A stretch of DNA of 18,940 nt, taken from the NCBI GenBank assembly GCA_023393115.1, contig JAEWMS010000067.1:1-18940 (forward strand), read 5' to 3'. The stretch is from Bacillota bacterium. Lineage in GTDB: Bacteria; Bacillota; Clostridia; Acetivibrionales; DSM-1351. Shown here piece after piece: positions 1-6,139 of the stretch. Numbering within the stretch: the first letter of the stretch is position 1; the number at the start of each line of letters is the position of its first letter. The position numbers and the translations under genes are program-made. The notes below the pieces were generated by a model, which saw only the letters and a list, made by a program, of their open reading frames with translations, had not been told where the DNA came from and ran no database searches.

Positions 1-270
1 TTGTTTTTGGACGAGACAGTTGGCGATTAAGGCATTCATTAATGAAGCAAAACTAACAATTTAATACGATTTGGGGTGTTACACTTTTGCATTGCATTTT
101 GTTACAGAAAAGGGTTGCAAAAAACAAATGATGTTTATATAATCCTCCGGAAGTAAGTATTCCAGCTTAATCATATGATTCCTCCAATTCAGTATATCTG
201 TAGATCCAACATACAGATTATATACATATATATAAGTTATTTATAATTTTTATCAGTAAAATTCAAGAAT
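1..270. other. No convincing gene; possible gene tail and mini-ORF
   Basis: This stretch lacks a recognisable gene. A plus-strand reading frame open from the window edge stops with TAA at 62-64 and could be the last 20 codons of an upstream gene, but it is too short to identify. On the minus strand, 79-174 is a 31-codon ORF starting ATG-ATT-AAG with GGAGG 6 nt upstream; its product is unrecognised. The sequence TTTTGCA at 85-91 is mirrored by TGCAAAA at 117-123, and TGTTACA occurs twice nearby. This could be the edge of a decayed mobile element, but I cannot show it. Confidence 0.3.
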
Positions 271-303
271 TAAAGCCACCTTCAAAATCTGAAAGTGGCT
301 TTA
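271..303 (-). terminator. Intrinsic terminator of the tRNA-Pro gene
   Basis: The nine bases at 271-279 pair perfectly with 295-303, and the stem continues with three more pairs after one C-A mismatch, leaving a 7-nt loop. It lies 5 bases past the CCA end of the tRNA on the minus strand. The tail after the stem is only moderately T-rich. Confidence 0.6.
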
Positions 304-308
304 TTCGC

Positions 309-386
309 TGGTCGGAATGACGTGACTTGAACACGCGACCTCTTGCACCCCAAGCAAGCACTCTAGCCAAACTGAGCTACATCCCG
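309..386 (-). tRNA. tRNA-Pro (anticodon GGG)
   Basis: Read on the minus strand, this folds into a full cloverleaf. The acceptor arms CGGGATG and CATTCCG pair with one G-T wobble. The D-arm contains TAGCTCAG. The anticodon stem CTTGC/GCAAG encloses the loop TTGGGGT, giving anticodon GGG (Pro; codons CCC and CCT). The T-arm contains GTTCAAGTC. The discriminator is A and the terminal CCA is encoded in the genome, as is common in Firmicutes. It is a single tRNA with its own promoter at 400-428 and a hairpin terminator at 271-303. Confidence 0.95.
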
Positions 387-399
387 ATAACGCTAAATC

Positions 400-428
400 A
401 TTATAACATACGCCTTTTTCTATGTAAA
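400..428 (-). promoter_or_regulatory. Sigma-A promoter of tRNA-Pro
   Basis: On the minus strand, TTTACA (428-423) and TATAAT (405-400) are separated by exactly 17 nt, a near-consensus housekeeping promoter. The -10 box lies 13 bases upstream of the mature tRNA 5' end, leaving a very short leader for RNase P to remove. Confidence 0.85.
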
Positions 429-435
429 GACAATT

Positions 436-536
436 TCACTAAAAATGTCACTAAAAAATTTTCTCTTTAAATGCAAAAGTTAATTCCCAACAGTTAATGT
501 TTATGATTTTATTCCAAAATGTCACCAAAATGTCAC
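436..536. repeat. Short tandem repeats carrying TGTCAC
   Basis: Two repeat pairs lie between the divergent tRNA and surface-protease genes. TCACTAAAAA occurs at 436-445 and 448-457 (period 12). CCAAAATGTCA occurs at 514-524 and 525-535 (perfect, period 11). The hexamer TGTCAC is present at 446, 520 and 531. Periods near one helical turn suit a protein binding one face of the DNA, but no regulator can be named from sequence alone. Confidence 0.5.
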
Positions 537-586
537 TTATGATAAATATACTTCCATATATAAAGTTGCAAAGGAGATTATTGAAC

Positions 587-2314
587 ATGAAAAAGTTAAT
601 TAAATCTATAGCTTTTTTACTTATCGTGATAATGCTTATACCATACACTGTTATGGCTGAAGAACAAAATAACCAAAGACTGGAAGACTTGAACTATCTT
701 TGGAACACTTTAACGGAAGAGCATCCGAATATTTTTTCAATTACTGCCGAGGACAAATTCTTATCAAGAAAAGCTGAAATTGAAGTAAATTCGGGTAAAA
801 CCCCCGATATGGAATTTTTTCTGGACCTGGCAAGTTTAGTAGCGATGGTAGGAGATTCCCATACAAGTATAAGTATCAGCTCAAAGAACAACAACCTACA
901 CATCCTCCCCATAAAAATCGAAATGTTTCAGGGTGAATGGATTCTAAGTGCTGTTGAAAAAGGACATGAAGCACTGTTAGGTCAAATCGTAGTTGCAATA
1001 AACAAAATTCCTATTTCAGAAGTAGTAAAACGATTTAAAGCTATTATAAGTGCTGACAACGAGATTAAATTTAACCGTCAGTTCAAGGGCCAATTTTATG
1101 TTGAAGAAATACTTGCTTATCTGGGTATCGTTAATAGCGGTTCTGACATTACGATTACTGTACAGGACAAAACAGGAAATAAAAATGAGTTTACAATAAA
1201 ATCCATATCTACTTCAAAAAAGGTTGCCCCTGACTTCATGGTAAGTTTATCTAAGAAACAGGCTGCATTGCCAGTTACCAGTTATGATAAATCAAAGTCT
1301 TATAAATCCCTTCCTTTGAATGATAAAACATACTATATTCAATACAATGTTTGTCAAGAAGACAAAGAAGTTCCTATGGAAGTATTTTCAGAACAAGTAA
1401 AGACAGATCTCAATAAAGGTAAATATAACAAAATTTTATTAGATCTGAGATATAACGGTGGAGGCTCTGACGGCGTAATAAGACCTTTACTTAATGTTTT
1501 GACTGATGAAACAAGACAAAATAAAACAAAACTTTATGCTCTTATAGGTGAAGCAACATTTTCTTCAGCCATTATTAATGCTGTCATGGTAAAAGAGGCC
1601 GGCGGTGTATTAGTCGGAAGCCCGACCAGTGGCAGTGTAAATCACTTTGGCTCAGTTAATAGATATACTCTGCCCCAATCTGGAATTACGTTTGGCGTTT
1701 CATCTAAATTCATAAGTTTGAGTGAGTATTTTGAAGCTGCAAAGGGTTATGGCATAGAATCCCTCAGGCCCGATGTGTTGGTAGATCAAACGCTTAATGA
1801 TTATCTTGCAGGAGTGGATACTACCGTTGATTACCTGATATACAGTGGAGATAATATTTCATTGCCGGTAAATAATACTGAAGGCCTGACTCGAGGCCGA
1901 GCCGTTGAAATACTGTATCAACTTGCCAAGAAAGGTGGTACATCCTTTGAAAACAACTCTGGCTCTTTTAAAGATGTCTTTGATTTTGCTTATTATTGTC
2001 CTGCAGTTGAATGGGCAAAGGAAAATGGAATTATCAAAGGTAAAGGATCGACTTTTGCCCCTGCAAGCTTGATTACACGTGAGGAGTTCGCGGTCATGCT
2101 TCATAATTTCGTTAAGTATTCAAAACTAACTCCACAAACCAAACGTGAGACAGTAACATTCTCTGACGAAAATGATATCAGCATCTGGGCACGGGATGCA
2201 GTCAAAACAGCATATGAATGGGAACTTCTTAGTACCAAATCCGGCGAATTCAGACCCAAGGATACTTTAACACGAATTGAGGGCGAATCGATAATTCAAA
2301 ACTTAAACTATTAA
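587..2314 (+). CDS. Secreted S41 peptidase-like protein with SLH anchor
   Basis: A 575-residue exported protein. I start it at ATG 587, not at the upstream in-frame ATG 497, because an AAGGAG site lies about 11 nt upstream and the product then begins with a typical signal peptide (MKKLIKS, hydrophobic core, cut near VMA-EE at residues 24-26). The central part is an S41 (C-terminal-processing/tricorn-type) fold: LDLRYNGGGS at 285-294 and TFSSA around 324-328, with S326 the probable nucleophile. The Lys of CtpA enzymes is absent at the equivalent place. A DSHTS motif at 90-94 resembles the Ser-His pair of tricorn-type members, which use His as the base. Residues from about 431 to 575 form S-layer-homology repeats (FKDV...WAKENGIIKG, then a second unit with WARDAVKTAYEW), which in this family bind pyruvylated cell-wall polymer. 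Substrate unknown. The gene appears monocistronic; no clear terminator follows. Confidence 0.85.
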   Translation: MKKLIKSIAFLLIVIMLIPYTVMAEEQNNQRLEDLNYLWNTLTEEHPNIFSITAEDKFLSRKAEIEVNSGKTPDMEFFLDLASLVAMVGDSHTSISISSKNNNLHILPIKIEMFQGEWILSAVEKGHEALLGQIVVAINKIPISEVVKRFKAIISADNEIKFNRQFKGQFYVEEILAYLGIVNSGSDITITVQDKTGNKNEFTIKSISTSKKVAPDFMVSLSKKQAALPVTSYDKSKSYKSLPLNDKTYYIQYNVCQEDKEVPMEVFSEQVKTDLNKGKYNKILLDLRYNGGGSDGVIRPLLNVLTDETRQNKTKLYALIGEATFSSAIINAVMVKEAGGVLVGSPTSGSVNHFGSVNRYTLPQSGITFGVSSKFISLSEYFEAAKGYGIESLRPDVLVDQTLNDYLAGVDTTVDYLIYSGDNISLPVNNTEGLTRGRAVEILYQLAKKGGTSFENNSGSFKDVFDFAYYCPAVEWAKENGIIKGKGSTFAPASLITREEFAVMLHNFVKYSKLTPQTKRETVTFSDENDISIWARDAVKTAYEWELLSTKSGEFRPKDTLTRIEGESIIQNLNY

Positions 2315-2520
2315 TATCTTCAGAATTGTAATAAAATAGAAAATGGCTCAAGGGAGTGTCATAACTATAAGATTTATGTATTTAGAAAGCACCCGTACCA
2401 GTATACTCGCGTACAGCTCAAAAAATTTGTCGAACACAAAACAGTTAGAGTGTCACAATCGAGACCTTACAATTGTCTAATTATTTGAATACATAAATTC
2501 AAATTTGAAAGGATGATACC
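2315..2520 (+). promoter_or_regulatory. Leader of the sigma-factor operon with inverted repeat
   Basis: The gap holds no gene. ATTTGAAT (2483-2490) and ATTCAAAT (2497-2504) form a perfect 8-bp inverted repeat with a 6-nt loop, ending 2 nt before the SD region. TGTCAT (2357) and TGTCAC (2451) echo the hexamer repeated upstream of the preceding surface-protease gene. TGTCAC followed 18 nt later by GTC resembles the layout of ECF-type -35/-10 boxes and could mean autoregulation; this is inference only. No good sigma-A promoter is evident. Confidence 0.3.
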
Positions 2521-3369
2521 ATGATGACAAACCCGAATAAACTTGTAGAAAAGGCTTTAGATGGTGACAGACAGGCAATTGAGGATTTAATCTTAGAAGT
2601 AAAAGATACTATCTTTAATCTTTCACTTAGAATGCTAGGTAATGTTCATGATGCTGAAGACACAACCCAAGAGACTATTATTAAAGTTATTACTAAATTA
2701 TCCACCTTCCGAAATGAGAGTAAATTCTCAACCTGGGTATACAAAATATCCGTAAATCACTTGCTAAACTATAAAAAAGGCATGTTTTCCAAAATGCCGC
2801 CCTTGAGTTTTGAGTTTTATGGCCAGGATAATATAAATGGATTTATGGAAAACAATCCTGCTTTATTTCAAGGCGTGGATGAGGATTTGTTGGCCCAGGA
2901 ACTCAAGATGTCCTGTACAAATGTTATGCTCCAGTGTTTCGAACCAGAAGACAGAATCATCTATATATTAGGTACAATGTTTAGAGTTGATAGTAAAATA
3001 TGTGGTGAAGTCCTGGATATGTCTCCAGAAGCATATCGAAAGCGACTTTCCAGGTTAAGAAGCAAAATGAGTGAATTCTTAAGTTCTTATTGCGAGCTGG
3101 GAGCATCAAAAACCTGTTCTTGCAAAAAAAGAATAGGCTATGCAATAACAAACCATAGGCTAAATCCACAGTCCTTGGAATTCTCTAATCTTGAAACGCT
3201 AGATAGTAAATTAGTACAGGAATATACAAATGCAATGGAAGACATTGAGGAAATGTCTTTTACCTTTGCTGAACTTCCTAAATACAAATCACCACAGACA
3301 ATAATAAATTTTGTTACAGATATTCTTGCTTCAAATTCCATGCAGAAAATTCAGTTAGAAGTACAGTAA
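2521..3369 (+). CDS. Sigma-70 family (ECF-like) RNA polymerase sigma factor
   Basis: A 282-residue alternative sigma factor predicted to direct RNA polymerase to a specific promoter set. Region 2 spans about residues 25-90 (DAEDTTQETIIKV at 44-56, then FRNESKFSTWVYKISVNHLL, the usual promoter-melting signature). Region 4 spans about 130-188 (the usual DNA-binding helix, AYRKRLSRLRSKM). A linker near 90-125 and a C-terminal extension of about 95 residues make it longer than the 160-200 typical of ECF factors. The extension begins with C191, C199 and C201 followed by KKRI, a Cys-plus-CxC pattern I recall from some long ECF-like sigma factors, which may bind metal. ATG 2521 or ATG 2524 could be the start; GAAAGG is 8 nt before the first. 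A zinc-ribbon-like gene follows after 12 nt, in place of an obvious membrane anti-sigma factor. Confidence 0.88.
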   Translation: MMTNPNKLVEKALDGDRQAIEDLILEVKDTIFNLSLRMLGNVHDAEDTTQETIIKVITKLSTFRNESKFSTWVYKISVNHLLNYKKGMFSKMPPLSFEFYGQDNINGFMENNPALFQGVDEDLLAQELKMSCTNVMLQCFEPEDRIIYILGTMFRVDSKICGEVLDMSPEAYRKRLSRLRSKMSEFLSSYCELGASKTCSCKKRIGYAITNHRLNPQSLEFSNLETLDSKLVQEYTNAMEDIEEMSFTFAELPKYKSPQTIINFVTDILASNSMQKIQLEVQ

Positions 3370-3381
3370 AGAGGAATTATT

Positions 3382-3744
3382 ATGTCTCGAAAAATAACTA
3401 AAAAAGTCTTAATTAATACCCGTCTATTAAAAAACCATGGCAGCTGGATTTATTGTATGAGCTGTAACAAAACAATTGCCTATTTATGTTATGTAACCTA
3501 CAATAGCTTCAAATTTGATTATTTTTGTAAATGCGGAGAAAAAGGCAGCGTACTTATCCAGTTTGATAGTAACCAAAAAACCCAACAAAGCTTACAGTCT
3601 TTAATTAAAATAAAGAACCGGTTTTGCTGTCCAAATGATAATTCCCCTCTTGTCACATTTGTTGATAAGAATCTGGAAAGCTATGATTGTGAAATTGTTT
3701 GTCAGGCATGTAATGGATTTTATAGAAAAAACTCAATAGAATAA
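3382..3744 (+). CDS. Zinc-ribbon-like protein of unknown function
   Basis: A 120-residue soluble protein that I do not recognise as a named family. It is rich in paired cysteines: C25xxC28 with C49xC51 could form one zinc site, and C82-C83, C103 and C107xxC110 a second. There is no signal peptide or membrane segment. It lies 12 nt after the sigma-factor gene, with its own GAGGA site, and shares the following terminator, so the two are almost certainly cotranscribed. Genes next to alternative sigma factors often modulate them, so a redox- or metal-responsive partner is possible; nothing in the sequence proves it. Confidence 0.75.
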   Translation: MSRKITKKVLINTRLLKNHGSWIYCMSCNKTIAYLCYVTYNSFKFDYFCKCGEKGSVLIQFDSNQKTQQSLQSLIKIKNRFCCPNDNSPLVTFVDKNLESYDCEIVCQACNGFYRKNSIE

Positions 3745-3778
3745 ACTCATAAAACAACAAGACTCATAAAATAACAAG
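3745..3778. repeat. 17-bp tandem duplication
   Basis: Two adjacent 17-nt units, 3745-3761 and 3762-3778, differ at one base (C versus T). The second runs into the left arm of the following terminator. It looks like a local slippage duplication just past the stop codon of the zinc-ribbon gene. Confidence 0.8.
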
Positions 3779-3813
3779 ACCACGAGGTTATTATCGTCCC
3801 TCATGGTCTTGTT
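3773..3813. terminator. Bidirectional terminator between convergent genes
   Basis: Arms 3773-3787 and 3799-3813 pair over 15 positions with a single C-A mismatch and an 11-nt loop. On the minus strand the stem is followed by a T-rich stretch (GTTATTTTAT). On the plus strand the stem ends in TTGTT, with further T-runs downstream. It closes both the sigma-factor operon (plus) and the 56-codon gene (minus), whose stop codon is 8 bases away. Confidence 0.8.
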
Positions 3814-3821
3814 ACTCCTGT

Positions 3822-3992
3822 TTATACTTTTTCATCTACAGCTGCACCTTCTCTTTTCTTTAATTGTAATGCTTTTTCAAAATCTCTGTCGTCTTTAGAT
3901 GTATTTCGGTTTTTCTCACCTGACTTACCGTCTTTTTTATAGCTTATTACTTTATTTACAGGATACACTGCCAATATTTTGTTTATTTCCAT
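3822..3992 (-). CDS. Small hydrophilic protein, 56 residues
   Basis: A short gene with very good translation signals: GGAGGTGA followed by 4 nt and ATG at 3992. The product begins MEINKILAVYPVNKVISYKK and continues with a lysine- and aspartate-rich, probably disordered or helical tail (KDDRDFEKALQLKKREG), ending with TAA just before the shared terminator. There is no signal peptide, membrane segment or known motif, and I do not recognise the family. An upstream hairpin terminator at 4053-4093 separates it from the 57-codon gene, so it probably has its own promoter; a TATAAT-like box lies in the 60-nt gap, but no matching -35 is clear. Confidence 0.7.
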   Translation of the reverse strand: MEINKILAVYPVNKVISYKKDGKSGEKNRNTSKDDRDFEKALQLKKREGAAVDEKV

Positions 3993-4052
3993 AAAATCAC
4001 CTCCCTGTATATTATGAAAATATTAGTTGTCTCATATTATATATCGGCAAAA

Positions 4053-4093
4053 AATAACAAGCCGTTACTGATTTCCAATAATGGCTTATTATT
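4053..4093 (-). terminator. Terminator after the 57-codon membrane gene
   Basis: Arms 4053-4067 and 4079-4093 form a 15-position stem with one C-A mismatch, one G-T wobble and an 11-nt loop. On the minus strand the stem runs into TTATTTTTTG, a proper U-tract. It lies 39 bases past the stop codon of the small membrane-protein gene. Confidence 0.8.
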
Positions 4094-4131
4094 TCCTACA
4101 TTTAGTATTAAATTATCTCGTTAAGATCAGC

Positions 4132-4305
4132 CTAATACTTACTTGCACTATTTTTGTTGATCACTCTGAAAATAATGTAACCAATTAAACCAATGATCGC
4201 TACAGGTAAAATCAAACTCAGCACCCAACCCAGTATTTTTAATGCAATTATAAATAAAAAGATCATCCCAATAATTGTCAGCAATTTCTTAAATTTATTA
4301 TCCAT
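4132..4305 (-). CDS. Small membrane protein, 57 residues
   Basis: An ATG at 4305 has GGAGG about 10 nt upstream and a near-consensus promoter at 4338-4366. The product starts with a short basic stretch (MDNKFKK), followed by a long hydrophobic region from about residue 8 to 48. It contains a proline near the middle (LILPVAIIGL), so it is either two short helices or one kinked segment, and it ends in the basic, polar tail RVINKNSASKY. It resembles small single-gene membrane proteins of unknown role that are common in clostridia; no specific family is recognised. It is transcribed alone, between its own promoter and terminator. Confidence 0.75.
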   Translation of the reverse strand: MDNKFKKLLTIIGMIFLFIIALKILGWVLSLILPVAIIGLIGYIIFRVINKNSASKY

Positions 4306-4337
4306 TGTTTCTCTACCTCCAAGTATATTATAGGTAA

Positions 4338-4366
4338 ATTATACACCTGGATGTTAAATTTGTCTA
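4338..4366 (-). promoter_or_regulatory. Sigma-A promoter of the 57-codon membrane gene
   Basis: On the minus strand, TAGACA (4366-4361) and TATAAT (4343-4338) are separated by 17 nt. The -10 lies 32 bases before the start codon. The rest of the gap up to 4426 is very AT-rich and contains only weak palindromes, so I cannot place a firm terminator for the upstream cysteine-desulfurase-like gene. Confidence 0.8.
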
Positions 4367-4426
4367 TAATAAAATTAAAAATTTTTAATTGATTTATTAA
4401 TTTTTTTAAGGTTGTAATCAATTTCA

Positions 4427-5584
4427 TTAATTTTGATTTACTTTATTATATATTATACGATTAATTGCAGAAATTGTATTATCAATTTCAGTCAAAGTGT
4501 TAAAATATCCTACACTTAACCGTACAATCCCGGTTTTATTAGTGTTAAAGTGCCTATGTGCAAGAGGCGCGCAGTGAAGTCCTGCCCGACATTCTATGGA
4601 GTACCTTTGGTCAAGTTGAGCACATATTTCTGAGGAATCTGCACCATTGACATTGAAAGCAACAATCCCTGAGTTTTCTTTAACATTTTCTGGACTGTAA
4701 ATTTTAACACTTCTGTTTTGCTTTAAACCATCCAGCAGCCTTTTTATCAATTCATCTTTTTTTCTTTTTATTTCAGCTATACCTGTTTTAGTTACAAAGT
4801 CTACTCCGGCACCCAAACCCACTATCCCTGGGGTATTAAGTGTTCCACTCTCAAATCTGTCAGGCAACTGGTCAGGCTGATATAAGAATTCTGATTTACT
4901 GCCTGTTCCGCCGCTCATAATTGGATTCAACTTTACATGGGGCGAAACATATATCCCTCCTGTTCCCTGAGGTCCCATCAGCCCTTTATGCCCCGGGAAG
5001 GCCAGCATGCTTACAAACATTTTATCAAGGCCTACTTCTATACTTCCCAACCCCTGGGATGCATCCAGAAGAAATAACACCCCGCTGTTTTCAGCAATTC
5101 GGCTGATTTCCCTCACCGGCATAATAATCCCGTTTACATTTGAAGATAGAGTACAGGCTATCATTTTGGTTCTCTTATTTATATATCTTTTAATCGTAAA
5201 GGGATCAATTCTACCCAGCCCGTCAGCATTAACTATTGTAAGTTTTATTCCATTATACTTCTCCATAGTCTTGAGAGGCCTGAGTACTGAATTATGCTCC
5301 ATGCAGGTGGTGATTACATGATCCCCTTCTCTTAGACTTCCTATAATTGCCAAATTCAGGGCCTCGGTAGCATTCTTTGTAAAACAAATATTCAGAGAAT
5401 CTCTTATTTTTATAAGAGCTGCAATTATTTCCCGCGTTTCATTTACTGCCAATGCACTTTTAACAGACATTGCGTGACTACCCCTGCCTGGATTTGCACA
5501 ATATGTCCTTATGCACTCCTCCATTGATTTATAAACTGTATCGGGTTTCGGAAAAGAAGTAGCTGCGTTATCGAGATATATCAT
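4427..5584 (-). CDS. Class V aminotransferase, cysteine desulfurase family
   Basis: A 385-residue PLP enzyme of the NifS/SufS/Csd superfamily, cytosolic, expected to remove sulfur (or selenium) from cysteine (or selenocysteine) via a persulfide. It opens with the family hallmark MIYLDNAATSFPKP. Cofactor residues include the FTKNATEALN segment (68-77), H97 in the MEHNS segment, D174 in DASQGLG and the PLP lysine K200 in GHKG. The active-site cysteine is C338 in RAGLHCAP. Overall it resembles the clostridial subfamily annotated as 'cysteine desulfurase family protein' (the EF2568-like group), not the IscS that sits with iscU; no scaffold gene is adjacent. GAGG precedes ATG 5584. It is last in the apparent MocR-led operon, 72 nt after the HIT gene. 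Confidence 0.88.
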   Translation of the reverse strand: MIYLDNAATSFPKPDTVYKSMEECIRTYCANPGRGSHAMSVKSALAVNETREIIAALIKIRDSLNICFTKNATEALNLAIIGSLREGDHVITTCMEHNSVLRPLKTMEKYNGIKLTIVNADGLGRIDPFTIKRYINKRTKMIACTLSSNVNGIIMPVREISRIAENSGVLFLLDASQGLGSIEVGLDKMFVSMLAFPGHKGLMGPQGTGGIYVSPHVKLNPIMSGGTGSKSEFLYQPDQLPDRFESGTLNTPGIVGLGAGVDFVTKTGIAEIKRKKDELIKRLLDGLKQNRSVKIYSPENVKENSGIVAFNVNGADSSEICAQLDQRYSIECRAGLHCAPLAHRHFNTNKTGIVRLSVGYFNTLTEIDNTISAINRIIYNKVNQN

Positions 5585-5656
5585 ATTGACCTCGTATTTT
5601 TATCTTCTTACTATTAAGGTATGAATACAAGGTTGGCAAGTTTACTACAAGTAATT

Positions 5657-6121
5657 CTATTTATATATTCTCAACATTAATTCTTCCAGCTTTGCCGCTA
5701 ACTGACTCTTTAATAACCCGTGCTTTTCAATGTTAAGCTGATACTCCTCCATACTCCAATTCTCCTTCGGATATTGAAATACGGGTAATTTTCTTCTGGT
5801 CTCCTCTTCCCATACATAGCGCGGAAATACATGTGCATGCAAAAAAGCATCAGTATTTCCCAGAATTTCATAATTAATTCTCAGTGGTTTGCATACATCC
5901 ATTATGACGTCGCCCAAAATACTCATATCCACTAGAAATTCCGCTCTTTCCTCTATACTAATATGGTTCAGACTATTTGCAGAAGGATATCTTAAAAGTA
6001 CACAATAGCCTGGCAGGAATTGAGTATCTCCCAATACAGCAAACCCGCTTTTCATTCTAGTAATTACCGTTGGATTTTCACCTTTTAGCGCTGCTTCAAT
6101 TCGATTTTGCTTCCAATTCAT
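5657..6121 (-). CDS. HIT-family nucleotide-binding hydrolase
   Basis: A 154-residue protein of the histidine-triad superfamily, whose members hydrolyse or transfer nucleotide phosphoesters such as diadenosine polyphosphates. The signature is FLHAHVFPRY at residues 93-102. Aligned to the canonical H-x-H-x-H motif, the middle nucleophilic His (H95) and the last His (H97) are kept, while the first is Phe (F93). I believe related bacterial HIT proteins share this variation, so it need not mean loss of activity. Upstream, NYEILGNTDA matches the usual strand before the triad. It lies 18 nt downstream of the aminotransferase, with a weak GGGGA SD, consistent with translation from the operon message. 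Substrate unknown. Confidence 0.82.
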   Translation of the reverse strand: MNWKQNRIEAALKGENPTVITRMKSGFAVLGDTQFLPGYCVLLRYPSANSLNHISIEERAEFLVDMSILGDVIMDVCKPLRINYEILGNTDAFLHAHVFPRYVWEEETRRKLPVFQYPKENWSMEEYQLNIEKHGLLKSQLAAKLEELMLRIYK

Positions 6122-6139
6122 TTTCCAATCCCCAATCTG

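Noticed and set aside
497..586. Upstream extension of the SLH protease to ATG 497
   Set aside because: There is no SD before 497; ATG 587 has AAGGAG and begins a standard signal peptide.
5007..5321. 104-codon plus-strand ORF inside the desulfurase gene
   Set aside because: It is a shadow frame opposite conserved cysteine-desulfurase motifs.
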